DNA from: Planctomycetota bacterium
GTDB lineage: Bacteria; Planctomycetota; UBA1135; UBA2386
DNA: 64,000 nt
Reading direction: 5' to 3'
Assembly (NCBI GenBank): GCA_020848735.1
Contig: JADLHO010000077.1
Span: forward strand, 18,645-82,644
The notes under the pieces were generated by a model that was given only the letters and a program-made list of their open reading frames with translations, was not told the DNA's origin and searched no databases. Shown here piece by piece: positions 1 to 8,629 of the stretch. Within the stretch, counting starts at the first letter, position 1; each line of letters opens with the position of its first letter. The translations under genes were made by a program, and so were the position numbers.

Positions 1-606
1 CTCGATCAGCTCTTCGTCAAGCTCCGCAAGGGCACCGACGAGGCCAGCGAACTGACCATGGAGCGCTCGCTGCGCCGCTATGCGGAGCTGCACGGCCGCG
101 CCGCGGCGCTCGAGATGCTCGACGAACGCCTCGAGGCCGAGCCGACGATCCTGTCGCTCTGGGTGCTGCGCGCCGAGTGGCTCGTGGCCGAAGGCGAACC
201 GAAGGCCGCGCTCGAGAGCCTGCGTTGGAGCTACGACTACCTGCCGCAGCACGATCTCGCGCTGCACTGCGTCGAGCTCGCGGTGCGCCACGGCGAGTTC
301 GGCGACGACGACCGCGCGGCCTTCGCGCGCCTCCGCGAGGTGCCGGCCCTCGGCGAGACGCCGCGCGCGCGCTTCGTCGCCGCGCTCATCGCGGTGCGCG
401 ACGCCGAGTACCAGAAGGCCGCCGAGCTCTTCGCGGGCGGTGCCGAGGCCGCGGATGGCGCGCAGCTCTACTTCCGCGCCTTCGCGCTGCTCTGCCTCGA
501 TCGCGCCGCCGACGCGAAGGCCTCGCTCGACGAGCTCGTGCGCCGCTATCCGGAGAGCCCGCTCACGTCGAGCTCGGCCCACTTCGCGCGCCAGCTCTCG
601 CACTGA
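1..606 (+). CDS. TPR-like repeat protein, 3' end (5' part outside window)
   Basis: The frame is open from base 1 and ends at a TGA at 604-606, so at least 201 residues of the C-terminus are present and the start lies upstream. The visible part is all alpha-helical, with repeated A/L/Y patterns typical of degenerate tetratricopeptide repeats (for example around 'AEWLVAEGEPKAALESLRW' and 'AFALLCLDRAADAKASLDEL'). No catalytic motif or membrane segment is visible. The end resembles the tail of LapB- or PrsT-type TPR proteins, which act as scaffolds in envelope polysaccharide systems, but the fragment is too short to assign. It runs convergently into the exosortase operon, and its last 61 bases overlap the end of the deacetylase gene on the other strand. 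Confidence 0.75.
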   Translation, partial: LDQLFVKLRKGTDEASELTMERSLRRYAELHGRAAALEMLDERLEAEPTILSLWVLRAEWLVAEGEPKAALESLRWSYDYLPQHDLALHCVELAVRHGEFGDDDRAAFARLREVPALGETPRARFVAALIAVRDAEYQKAAELFAGGAEAADGAQLYFRAFALLCLDRAADAKASLDELVRRYPESPLTSSSAHFARQLSH

Positions 607-1451
607 GCGAGCGCCTCGGCGAGACCGACGAAGCGGAAGCGCGCGAGCAGCCGGTCGAGCTTGGGCAGCGTGCGCGCGAGGTTCACGTAGTGGCGGAAGC
701 CCCGCAGCCCGCCGACCTTCACGCGCGGCTGCTCCGGATCGACCTCCCAGGGATGGAGATACACGCATCCCGGCCAGCCTTCGGCGGCGGCCTGACGCAG
801 GCCGCGCTCCATCACCCAGAGCGGGAAGAGCCGCAGATAGCCCCCGCCGCCGACCGGCACGCGACGCCCCAGGATCCGCACGGTGAGCGGTGGGAACTCG
901 GCGAGCTCCCCCTGGGCGGTGCGCAGCCGATAGGGCCGCACGGGCGCCCCCTGGATGCCGTAGTCCGGATGCGTGACCGGGTAGATGGAGCTGTCGAGCA
1001 CGTAGCCCTCCTCCGCGAGGATCGCCGGGGCCCAGAGCGTGCGCGACGTGATCGACCAGGTGCAGGCGCGGAAGCTGACCGGTGCGCGGCCCGTGAGCTC
1101 GCCCAGCACGCGGGCGGTCCGACGCAGGTCCTCGCGGAAGCCCTCGGGCCCGAGTTCGTCGAGCACGCGGTGGTCGTAGCCGTGCGACCCGATCTCGTGG
1201 CCCGCTGCGGCGATCTCGCGGACGAGCTCGGGCACGCGCTCCGCGACCCAGCCCAGCACGAAGAAGGTCGCGCGCGCTCCGCGTCGGGCGAAGAGCTCGA
1301 GGAGGCGCCGCGTGCTCGCGGCACAGCGCAGCTCGAGCTTGTCCCAGTCGGCACGGTCGACGTGACGGGCCAGGTTCAACACCTGGAACCAGTCCTCGAC
1401 GTCGACCGAGAGCGCGTGGGCGAGCGGTGGCGTGGTGGCGGGCGGATTCAT
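546..1451 (-). CDS. XrtA-type polysaccharide deacetylase (NodB fold, DUF3473-like)
   Basis: A 301-residue carbohydrate esterase family 4 protein, expected to remove acetyl groups from amino sugars of the exported polysaccharide. The N-terminus has the 'SVDVEDWFQV' signature of exosortase-associated deacetylases (D17 and D20 being the aspartates), followed by the metal-binding pair H90/H94 in 'SHGYDH'. The later motif reads 'FRACTWSIT' (128-134), where this family normally has RAP before the S-I-T: C130 replaces proline. The C-terminal third, with 'GGGYLRLFP' and 'YLHPWE', fits the DUF3473 extension. The start overlaps the EpsI stop as ATGA. The last 19 or so residues run antisense into the convergent TPR gene and look like a read-on tail. 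There is no signal peptide, so it probably acts in the cytoplasm or at the membrane. Confidence 0.9.
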   Translation of the reverse strand: MNPPATTPPLAHALSVDVEDWFQVLNLARHVDRADWDKLELRCAASTRRLLELFARRGARATFFVLGWVAERVPELVREIAAAGHEIGSHGYDHRVLDELGPEGFREDLRRTARVLGELTGRAPVSFRACTWSITSRTLWAPAILAEEGYVLDSSIYPVTHPDYGIQGAPVRPYRLRTAQGELAEFPPLTVRILGRRVPVGGGGYLRLFPLWVMERGLRQAAAEGWPGCVYLHPWEVDPEQPRVKVGGLRGFRHYVNLARTLPKLDRLLARFRFVGLAEALAQCESWRAKWAELDVSGLSG

Positions 1452-2077
1452 CGCAGTTGGTCGAAGACGGCGGGGACGAGCGTCTGCAACGCGGCGCGGC
1501 AACGCTCGTCGGCCGCGGCCACGCCGTCCTCCCCGACCCAGGTCTCGACGCGGATCAAGGCACCCGTCAGATCCTGCCGCAGGAGCGCGCGCGGCGCGTG
1601 GTGGAGGAAGAACTCGAGGTACGAGCCCGTCGCGAAGCGCGGCGGCGCCAGGTAGGCGTAGTGGCTCAGGTACTCGAGCCGATAGCGGCGCGAGAAGAGC
1701 CGCAGGCGACCGAGCTCGAAGCGCTCCGCATCGAGCGCGAGCGTCGCGGTGCCGTCCTCCACCAGCGTCATGTCGTCGCCCCTCAGACAGGTGTCGGGCG
1801 CGTGCACGCTCTTCCAATTCGCGCCGTGATAGACGACGTAGACGAAGACCTGACCCTGCGGCGCGCGGTAGGTGCGCAGCACCGCGTCCCGCGTGCCGAG
1901 CGCCTCCGCGAGCTCGTCGGTGATCGGGCTCTCCGCGACCATCGCGTACGGACCGAGCCGCTGCGGCAGCTCCGCCGCACGGCGCCGCTCCGCACCGCGC
2001 GGGCGGTCGATGGCGAGCCAGAGACAGAGCGGCGCGATCAGCCACAACAGGATCGAATGGCGCAGGAGCGAGCGCAT
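1448..2077 (-). CDS. epsI: EpsI-family exosortase-associated protein
   Basis: A 209-residue protein with one N-terminal membrane segment (about residues 9-24) and a periplasmic domain. The family signature is visible: W88, then 'SVHAPDTC' with H92 and C97, matching the conserved HxPxxC of EpsI. The role of EpsI is not firmly known. In many proteobacterial systems it is fused to the C-terminus of exosortase A, whereas here it is a separate gene sharing one base with the exosortase stop (TGATG). Co-location with the deacetylase and amidotransferase supports the assignment. It is probably needed for processing or export of the polysaccharide. Confidence 0.88.
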   Translation of the reverse strand: MRSLLRHSILLWLIAPLCLWLAIDRPRGAERRRAAELPQRLGPYAMVAESPITDELAEALGTRDAVLRTYRAPQGQVFVYVVYHGANWKSVHAPDTCLRGDDMTLVEDGTATLALDAERFELGRLRLFSRRYRLEYLSHYAYLAPPRFATGSYLEFFLHHAPRALLRQDLTGALIRVETWVGEDGVAAADERCRAALQTLVPAVFDQLR

Positions 2078-2898
2078 CAGGATCGCCTCCTCTTCGACAG
2101 GACCGCATCGAGCGCGAGCAGGGCCGCGAGGTCGATGACCCACTCGAAGAGGTTCGCGAGGTCGTGCCCGGTGCCGAGCGCGGTGGGCACGCCGCAGTAC
2201 CGCGCGATGACGCAGATCATCGCGATCCGCAGCGCATTGGTGACGACCGCGATCGGTGCCGCGGCGAGCAGGATCACCCAGCGCCGTGCGCCGCGTTGCT
2301 CGCCGAAGAAGAAGGCGAAGACGTAGCCGAGCGTGACGAGTGCGAGCAGCGAGCGGAGCCCCGAACACGCATCCGCGACCGGCAACGTGCCCTCGAGGCC
2401 GTGGAAGGCGATCGACGCGCGGTCGCGCAGGCCGTCGGCACCGAAGACGTTCGCGATCGCGAGCCCGGCCTCGATCGCGATCTCCTTCAGCTCGAACGCG
2501 ACGCGGCCGCTGGCGACGAGCGGCAGGGGGACCACGAAGGGCAGGAGCCCGAGCACCGGCAGCAGGCGACGGAAGCGCGGCCCACCCTCGGTGAGCAGCA
2601 CCGCGCCCGGCACGCTGAGCACGAGGCTCGCCGCGCTCAGCGAGTCGATCGCGAGCGCTGCGCCGGCCAGGTGCATGAGGAGTCCGGGACCGAGCAGCCA
2701 CCAGGCGCGGGGTTCGACCTGCGCGTCGAGCTGCGTGAAGCGGCGCCGATGCCACGCGACCCAGAGCACCGCGAGGCTGACGACGAGCGGCGCGTACTCG
2801 TAGTACGCGTCGCGGAAGTGCCAGGTCCCCCAGATCCACGGCCAGGTCGCCCCGTAGGCGAGCACCAGCGGCAGGTAGACCGTGGGCAGGCGCTTCAT
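2077..2898 (-). CDS. xrt: Exosortase (XrtA-like membrane transpeptidase/protease)
   Basis: A 273-residue polytopic membrane protein with about eight hydrophobic segments. The three catalytic residues of the exosortase/archaeosortase superfamily are all present: C178 in 'VADACSGLRSL', R224 in 'TNALRIAM' and H245 in 'GTGHDLANL'. Exosortases cleave C-terminal sorting signals (PEP-CTERM type) of secreted proteins and are usually encoded in exopolysaccharide operons, as here. It lacks the fused EpsI domain of classical XrtA; EpsI follows as its own gene. No protein in this window ends in a PEP-CTERM-like tripartite tail, so the substrates must be elsewhere. The start overlaps the upstream glycosyltransferase stop as ATGA. 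Confidence 0.93.
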   Translation of the reverse strand: MKRLPTVYLPLVLAYGATWPWIWGTWHFRDAYYEYAPLVVSLAVLWVAWHRRRFTQLDAQVEPRAWWLLGPGLLMHLAGAALAIDSLSAASLVLSVPGAVLLTEGGPRFRRLLPVLGLLPFVVPLPLVASGRVAFELKEIAIEAGLAIANVFGADGLRDRASIAFHGLEGTLPVADACSGLRSLLALVTLGYVFAFFFGEQRGARRWVILLAAAPIAVVTNALRIAMICVIARYCGVPTALGTGHDLANLFEWVIDLAALLALDAVLSKRRRS

Positions 2899-4103
2899 GG
2901 TCGCTGTGCCCCGCCGGCGGCGAGGCGCTCGTACGCGGCGATCACGCGCTTCGCGTTGCCGCGCCAGGTCCAGTCGTTCGCGACCAGGTCGCTTCGGCCG
3001 CGCTCGCCGATGCGGCGCGCGGCGTCGCGATCGACGACGAGCCGCGCGGTGGCCGCGCGGAGCGAGTCGGCGTCGCCCGGCACGAAGAGCACGCCGTTCC
3101 GGCCGTCGACGACCAGCTCCTCGAGGTTCGGCTGCTTCGGGCAGAGCGTCGGCACGCCGGCCGCGAGCGAGTCGAAGAGCTTGAGCGGCGACGCATAGCG
3201 GTTGATCGCGGGGATCAGCGCCGCGTCGAACGCACACACGTGGCCGGGGAGCAGCTCGCCCGGCACCGCGCCCAGCACGTGCACCCGCCCGGTCACGCGC
3301 AAGCGCTCCGCGGCGGCCTGCACCTCGGAGAGGGCCGGTCCTTCGCCGACGAGCACGAGGTGCAGCGACGCGAACTCGGGCCGTGCGAGCATCTCGACCG
3401 CGAGATCGAGCCGGTGCCAGGGTCGCATGTAGCCGACGACCCCGAGCGCGAACGCGTCCGCGCCGATGCCGAGCTTCGCGCGCAGCGCACGGCCGGCGGC
3501 GTGCGCCGCCTCGCCGTAGCGCGCGGGCACGGCGCCATTCGGCACCACGACCGTGCGCTCCGCGCGCGCGCCGAGCTCGATGCAGATGCCGCGCAGCACC
3601 TCGGTCACGGCGAAGACGACGTCTGCCCCGGCGAGCACGCGGCGCTCGGTCGCACGCGCGCGGCGCGGGAAGCGCAGCAGCCCGAGCGTCGCCATCTCGT
3701 CGACGAAGGGCGAGTTCACCTCGAGCAGGAGCGGCACGCCGAGCGCGTGCGCGGCGCGCAGGCCGGAGTCGCAGTGCAACGCGTGGCGCTCGTAGATGAA
3801 GTGCGGGCGGAACGCGTGCGCCGCGCGCCGCAGGCGTGCCGCGCCCTGAGCTCCGTACGCGATCTCGAGCAGCTCGATCGCGACGCGCGGCAGGCGCAGC
3901 TTCGTCCACAACCCGCCGCCGCGACGCGCGCCCGGCGACGCGGTGGCACCCGCCGACGGCCGCGCGCCGGTCTTCTGCACGAGAGCGCACTCGAGGACCT
4001 CGTGGCCCTCCTCACGCAGCGCCTCGATGAGCTCGCGCACGTGCACCGCCTGGCCATCGTCGGCGCGGATGCGGTGGTGATAGAGGATGCGGTAGCCGCT
4101 CAT
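2895..4103 (-). CDS. GT4-family glycosyltransferase
   Basis: A 402-residue GT-B fold glycosyltransferase. The N-terminal half begins 'YRILYHHRIRADDGQAVHV', a typical family 4 acceptor domain. The C-terminal half has 'LGVVGYMRPWHRLD', 'VLVGEGPALSEVQ' and 'SPLKLFDSLAAGVP', the last matching the EX7E-region pattern although one glutamate is absent (K/D instead). It probably adds one sugar to a lipid-linked repeat unit on the cytoplasmic face. It overlaps both neighbours by four bases (ATGA), so it is translationally coupled between the second glycosyltransferase and the exosortase. Donor and linkage cannot be read from sequence. Confidence 0.87.
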   Translation of the reverse strand: MSGYRILYHHRIRADDGQAVHVRELIEALREEGHEVLECALVQKTGARPSAGATASPGARRGGGLWTKLRLPRVAIELLEIAYGAQGAARLRRAAHAFRPHFIYERHALHCDSGLRAAHALGVPLLLEVNSPFVDEMATLGLLRFPRRARATERRVLAGADVVFAVTEVLRGICIELGARAERTVVVPNGAVPARYGEAAHAAGRALRAKLGIGADAFALGVVGYMRPWHRLDLAVEMLARPEFASLHLVLVGEGPALSEVQAAAERLRVTGRVHVLGAVPGELLPGHVCAFDAALIPAINRYASPLKLFDSLAAGVPTLCPKQPNLEELVVDGRNGVLFVPGDADSLRAATARLVVDRDAARRIGERGRSDLVANDWTWRGNAKRVIAAYERLAAGGAQRP

Positions 4104-5275
4104 GCCGCGAAGGCCTCCTCGAACGCGGCCGAGAGCGCGGCGATCGGCTCGTCCCAGGAGAAGCGCCGCCCCCAGGCGGCGATGCGCTCCGCGTCGCGCG
4201 GCATGCCGAGAACGCGCGCGACCTCGCGCGCGAGGGCCTCGGCGTCGCCGACGCGCACGAGGGCCCCGGCCACGGGCGAGGCCAGGAGCTCCGGCACGGC
4301 CCCGACCGGCGTCGCGACCACGGGCACGCCGCTCGCGAGCGCCTCGGTGACGACGTTCGGCCAACCCTCGCTCTCCGAGGGCAGCACGAGGAGATCGGCA
4401 GCCTGCAGGAGCGTCGCGACCTCGTCGGGCGAGCGCGCGCCGAGCAGGTGCAGGCGCCCCGGCGGCGCGAGATTCACGAGCACCTCGCGCTCGGGGCCGT
4501 CCCCGGCGACCGCGAAGTGCACCGCCGCCGGCAGCTTCCGCAGCGCCTGCGCCATCACGTGGAAGCCCTTGCCGCGGACGAGGCGACCGACGCCCACGAC
4601 CAGCGCACCCGCGCTCGGGAGACCGAGCCGCTCCCGCGCGAGCGCCTGGTCGCCGGGCCGGAAACGGGCGAGGTCGACGCCGTTGCGCACGAGCGCGACG
4701 CGCCCGTCGGGCAGCCCGGCGAGTTCGGCGAAGCCGCGCCGCAGCGGCTCACCCACCGCGAAGAGCCGCCTTGCGCCCGCGGCGACCGCGCGGATCTGCG
4801 CGGCGATGCGCGGGTCCTTGCCGAGGACGTTCACGTCGCTGCCGCGCGCCGTGACGAAGACCGGCACGCCGAGCTCGGCGCCGAGCCGCAGCGCCGCGAC
4901 GCCATCGGGATAGACGTAGTGCGCATCGAGCACGACCGGTCGCTCGGCGCAGAGCTTCGCGAGCAGCGCCCGTGCTCCGGCCACCATGCGATCCGCCTGG
5001 CGCCGCATCGAGAAGCCGGGGATGTGGCGGTAGCGCGGGTGATGCACGGGCACGCCGTCGACCTGCTCCTGCGCCGGCATCGCCGCGAACGCGCGGTCGA
5101 TCGCGCGGCGGCGCAGCAGCGCGGGCACCTGCGGCACGGGACACACGACCTGCCACGCGGCACCGGTCGCCGCCGCGACGCGCTGCATCCGCTCCTTCAC
5201 GAAGAGCCCGTGGCGGGGCATCGCCGCCGACGGGAACAGGTTCGTGAAGGTGACGATCGCGCCGCGTCGGCTCAC
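4100..5275 (-). CDS. GT4-family glycosyltransferase (TuaC-like)
   Basis: A 391-residue glycosyltransferase starting at a GTG that overlaps the amidotransferase stop (GTGA). 'NLFPSAAMPRHGLFVKERM' near the N-terminus is typical of the TuaC-like branch found in exosortase-linked clusters. The C-terminal donor domain carries 'VGVGRLVRGKGFHVMAQAL', 'FAVAGDGPEREVL' and 'LPSESEGWPNVVTEALASG', with the two glutamates of the EX7E motif. It probably extends the repeat unit of the exported polysaccharide using a nucleotide sugar made by the enzymes at 11404-17004. That substrate link is inferred from position only. Confidence 0.88.
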   Translation of the reverse strand: MSRRGAIVTFTNLFPSAAMPRHGLFVKERMQRVAAATGAAWQVVCPVPQVPALLRRRAIDRAFAAMPAQEQVDGVPVHHPRYRHIPGFSMRRQADRMVAGARALLAKLCAERPVVLDAHYVYPDGVAALRLGAELGVPVFVTARGSDVNVLGKDPRIAAQIRAVAAGARRLFAVGEPLRRGFAELAGLPDGRVALVRNGVDLARFRPGDQALARERLGLPSAGALVVGVGRLVRGKGFHVMAQALRKLPAAVHFAVAGDGPEREVLVNLAPPGRLHLLGARSPDEVATLLQAADLLVLPSESEGWPNVVTEALASGVPVVATPVGAVPELLASPVAGALVRVGDAEALAREVARVLGMPRDAERIAAWGRRFSWDEPIAALSAAFEEAFAA

Positions 5276-7122
5276 GTCCACCTCCGCAGGAAGCGTCCGA
5301 GGCAGAGGACGGCCCAGAGCAGCTCGCGGTGATCGCGGAGTCCGGAGCGATGCTCGCGGAGACGGGCCTGCACCTGCTGCGTGTCGAGCACCGCGTCGAG
5401 GCGCTCGTCGCCGAGGAAGCCCTCGAGCTGGTCGCCGCAGCGACCCGCGAGCCACGCGCGCAGCGGCAGGCTGAAGCCCTGCTTGGGTCGATCGAGGTTC
5501 GCGCTGCCGAGGCGCGCGCGCAGGGTCTCGCGCAGGAAGCCCTTGGTCGCACCCCCCATCAGCTTGAGCGCGCTCGGCAGGCGCGCCGCGAGCTCGACCA
5601 GCTCGTGGTCGAGGAAGGGCGCACGCACCTCGAGCGAGACCGCCATCGAGGCGCGGTCGACCTTCACGAGGATGTCGCCAGGCAACCAGGTCGCGTAGTC
5701 CGTCGCGGCCGCGCGGGCGAGCGGGTCCTGCGCATCGGACGCGTGGTAGGCGGCGCGGATCGCGGCGAGCGGATCGCGCCCGGCGTCGCGCCACGCGGGT
5801 CGCAGGAGCGGAGCGAGCTCCTCGGGCAGCACCGCGCTGACCGATCGCGCATAGGCCTCGGCCGGATCGCGCGCGAGGTTCTCGAAGGTGCGCTTGTAGC
5901 GCAGGAAGCGCGGCAGCCAGTCGAGCTTCGGATACGCGATGCCGAGCCCCTTCCAGACCGCGCGCGGCAGCAGCCCGCGCACGCGGTTCTCGATCCGATC
6001 GAACTTGTAGCGGCGGTAGCCGGCGAAGGCCTCGTCGCCCCCGTCGCCGGAGATCGCGACCGTGACGTGGCGCCGCGCGAGGCGGCTCACGTGGTAGGTC
6101 GGCACCGCGCTGCTGTCGGCGAAGGGCTCGTCGAAGGTCGCGTCGAACCAGTCCTGCTCGAGCAGGTCGTCGACCGCCAGCTCCTCCTCGTGCAGCGTCG
6201 CCCCGCAGTGCGCGGCCGCACTGCGCGCGTGCACGCGCTCGTCGAGCCGCGGGTCGTCGAAGCCCATCGTGCACGCGACCACGCGCCCGACCCCGACGCG
6301 CGCCATGCTCTCCACGACCGCGAAGCTGTCGACGCCGCCGGAGAGGAAGGCGCCGAGCGGGACCTCCGACATGAGGCGGATGCGGACGGCCTCGTCGAAC
6401 TTCGCGAGGATCGCCTCGCTCCAGTCGGCGACGCTCCGCGTCTCGGTGTGCGCGTGGCTCAGGCGCCAGTAGCAGCGCGTCGTGATGCGGCCGTCGCGCA
6501 CGGTCATCGAGTGCGCGGCCGCGAGCTTGTGCACGTCGGAGTAGACGGTGCGCGGGTCGGGCACGTAGCGCAGGCAGAGGAACTCGCCGATCCCGCGCGG
6601 GTCGAGCTGACGCGAGACGCCACCGTGCGCGAAGAGCGCCTTGGGCTCCGAGGCGAAGACCAGGCGGCCGGCGGTCTCGGTCCAGTACAGCGGCTTCTTG
6701 CCCAGTCGATCGCGCGCGCAGAACAGCGTCCGCGTGCGCTCGTCGACGAGCGCGAACGCGAACATCCCCCGCAAGCGCTCGGGCAGGCGCTCGCCCCAGG
6801 CGCGCCAGCCGTGCAGCAGCACCTCGGTGTCGCTCTTCGTGCGGAAGCGGTAGCCCGCGGCCTCGAGCTCCTTGCGCAGGTCGAGGTAGTTGTAGATCTC
6901 GCCGTTGAAGGTGACCCAGACCTCGTCGGCCCCCATCGGCTGCGCACCCTCGGCGAGGTCGATGATCGCCAGCCGGCGATGCACGAAGCCGTAGCCCGCG
7001 CCGAAGCGCGTGCCGGAGCCGTCGGGGCCCCGGTGCGCGATCGCATCACCCATGCGGACGAGCACGCCGACGTCGATCGGCGCGTGCGCGTCGTGCGCGA
7101 AGATCCCTGCGATGCCACACAT
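5272..7122 (-). CDS. asnB: Asparagine-synthase-like amidotransferase, exosortase A system type
   Basis: A 616-residue class II amidotransferase. Cys2 ('MCGIAGIF') is the glutaminase nucleophile, 'HRGPDGSG' and 'NGEIYNY' follow in the N-terminal domain, and the synthase domain has the ATP-pyrophosphatase loop 'SGGVDS' at 261-266. The stretch around 'DEPFADSSAVPTYHVSRLA', 'SGDGGDEAFAGYRRYKFD' and 'YPKLDWLPRF' closely matches the exosortase-A-associated amidotransferase subfamily, not housekeeping AsnB. It probably amidates a sugar or uronic acid of the polysaccharide; UDP-glucuronate-using enzymes are encoded nearby. An AGGAACAG sequence about 9 bases before the ATG can serve as ribosome binding site. 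Confidence 0.92.
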   Translation of the reverse strand: MCGIAGIFAHDAHAPIDVGVLVRMGDAIAHRGPDGSGTRFGAGYGFVHRRLAIIDLAEGAQPMGADEVWVTFNGEIYNYLDLRKELEAAGYRFRTKSDTEVLLHGWRAWGERLPERLRGMFAFALVDERTRTLFCARDRLGKKPLYWTETAGRLVFASEPKALFAHGGVSRQLDPRGIGEFLCLRYVPDPRTVYSDVHKLAAAHSMTVRDGRITTRCYWRLSHAHTETRSVADWSEAILAKFDEAVRIRLMSEVPLGAFLSGGVDSFAVVESMARVGVGRVVACTMGFDDPRLDERVHARSAAAHCGATLHEEELAVDDLLEQDWFDATFDEPFADSSAVPTYHVSRLARRHVTVAISGDGGDEAFAGYRRYKFDRIENRVRGLLPRAVWKGLGIAYPKLDWLPRFLRYKRTFENLARDPAEAYARSVSAVLPEELAPLLRPAWRDAGRDPLAAIRAAYHASDAQDPLARAAATDYATWLPGDILVKVDRASMAVSLEVRAPFLDHELVELAARLPSALKLMGGATKGFLRETLRARLGSANLDRPKQGFSLPLRAWLAGRCGDQLEGFLGDERLDAVLDTQQVQARLREHRSGLRDHRELLWAVLCLGRFLRRWT

Positions 7123-7191
7123 CGTCGCTGCTGTTCCTGTCGGGCTCGGTCGAGATGGAGTCGGTCGGTCGGTGGGGACGCGGGTGCCGGC

Positions 7192-8619
7192 TCAGCCGGG
7201 GCGCGCCCAACGCGGCGCTCCCGGCAGGCCGAACTGCGGACGCCCCCACACGGGGCGGGTGCTCTCGGCGGGCAGCTCGGAGCGCGGCGGCGCGGTGTTC
7301 GGGGACGCCGGCGCAGCGGCGAGCGCGGCGGGACCAGCCGGGGCCGTCGCCGTCTGGAACACGTGCGCCCGCACCGTGAACCAGAGCGCGGTCGCGAGGC
7401 CCGCGACCTGATAGGTCAGGTCGAAGTGGCCGCGGTTGAGGAAGAAGCCGCCGATGATGAAGCCCAGCATCGAGGCCTCGATCATGTTCGAGTAGCGGAT
7501 CGCCCACGCCATGTCCCCGTGTCGCTTGGCGATCGCGCGGATGTTGCGCCCGACGAAGAAGACCGAGAAGAGGATCACGAGGAAGAGCGTGATCGCGATC
7601 GTGCCGTTCTCCGACCAGATCTGCAGGTAGGAGTTGTGCGTGACGCGGGTGACGACCGGCATGCCGGGGAACACGATCGCCGCGTGCGTCTGGTAGTTGG
7701 CCTGGAAGTTCTTGTGGCCGACGCCGAGCAGCGGATGGTGCTTCACCATCGAGAGCGCGATCTGCCACGAGACCAGGCGGCCCTGCACGGACCCGTCCTG
7801 CTGGCCGGTGCGGACGTCGTCGATCGTCCGGTAGCGCTCGCGCACGCTCTCGGGCGCGAAGAGCACGAAGGCCGTGAGCAGGATGCCGAGACCCAGGAGC
7901 GCGCGGATCAGGCGGCCCGAGCGCCAGGCCATGAAGAGGAACACGGCGCTGAGCGCGAGGAAGCCGCCGCGCGAATGCGTGAGCACGATCGTGACGACCG
8001 TGAGCCCGACCGCCGCGAACGACGCGAGGCGCACGAGCTTCCACTTCTCCGCGGCACCCAGGTAGAAGATGAACGGCAGGCACATGACCATGCCGAGCGC
8101 GAAGTCGTTGTTGTCCTCGAGCATTCCACCCGGGCCCTGGTGGATCGCCGAACCGCCGGTGGCGATGCCGTGCAGGCCACCCTTCACGCCGAAGAAGCCC
8201 AGCGAGATCGCGATGATCCACGCGAGGCCGCGCACGCGGTCCTTCGTGTCGCACTGACCGCTCGTGAAGAGCGCGACCGCGATGATCTTCGTGAACTCGA
8301 AGAGACCGGTGAAGATCTCGCCGTCGAACTTCCGCGCCGGGATCGTGCTGACGTAGGTGATCAGCAGGAGCGTGACCATCGCCGTGGTCCGCGTGTCGCG
8401 CTTGAAGAAGCGCCGCTCACCGCGCTCGCGCGCGAGGTAGCCGGCGATCATCGTGATCCCGACGTAGAGGCTGAAGCGCATCGTCTGCGCGAAGCCCCAG
8501 CAGAGATCCTGCGGGCGCATGTAGGCGAGCCACGTGAAGACCAGGAGTCCCACGTAGGGCCGCCGGAAGCAGATCGGCAGGCTGGCCAGGACCGCGAGGA
8601 AGACGACGAGGTCGCGCAT
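7192..8619 (-). CDS. O-antigen-ligase-like membrane protein (exosortase A-associated O-glycosylation ligase type)
   Basis: A 475-residue polytopic membrane protein, about eleven hydrophobic segments, with the large periplasmic loop of the Wzy/WaaL superfamily. 'RPYVGLLVFTWLAYMRPQD' at the N-terminus and 'GGLHGIATGGSAIHQGPGG' then 'DNNDFALGMVMCLPF' are hallmarks of the putative O-glycosylation ligase of exosortase A systems. 'HSRGGFLAL' and 'VGHKNFQ' match the Wzy_C region. It is expected to polymerise repeat units or transfer glycan to protein or lipid in the periplasm. The C-terminal 60 residues are soluble, rich in A, P and S, and probably disordered. It lies 10 bases after the Wzz-like gene and 69 bases before the amidotransferase. 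Confidence 0.9.
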   Translation of the reverse strand: MRDLVVFLAVLASLPICFRRPYVGLLVFTWLAYMRPQDLCWGFAQTMRFSLYVGITMIAGYLARERGERRFFKRDTRTTAMVTLLLITYVSTIPARKFDGEIFTGLFEFTKIIAVALFTSGQCDTKDRVRGLAWIIAISLGFFGVKGGLHGIATGGSAIHQGPGGMLEDNNDFALGMVMCLPFIFYLGAAEKWKLVRLASFAAVGLTVVTIVLTHSRGGFLALSAVFLFMAWRSGRLIRALLGLGILLTAFVLFAPESVRERYRTIDDVRTGQQDGSVQGRLVSWQIALSMVKHHPLLGVGHKNFQANYQTHAAIVFPGMPVVTRVTHNSYLQIWSENGTIAITLFLVILFSVFFVGRNIRAIAKRHGDMAWAIRYSNMIEASMLGFIIGGFFLNRGHFDLTYQVAGLATALWFTVRAHVFQTATAPAGPAALAAAPASPNTAPPRSELPAESTRPVWGRPQFGLPGAPRWARPG

Positions 8620-8629
8620 CGACCGTCCG

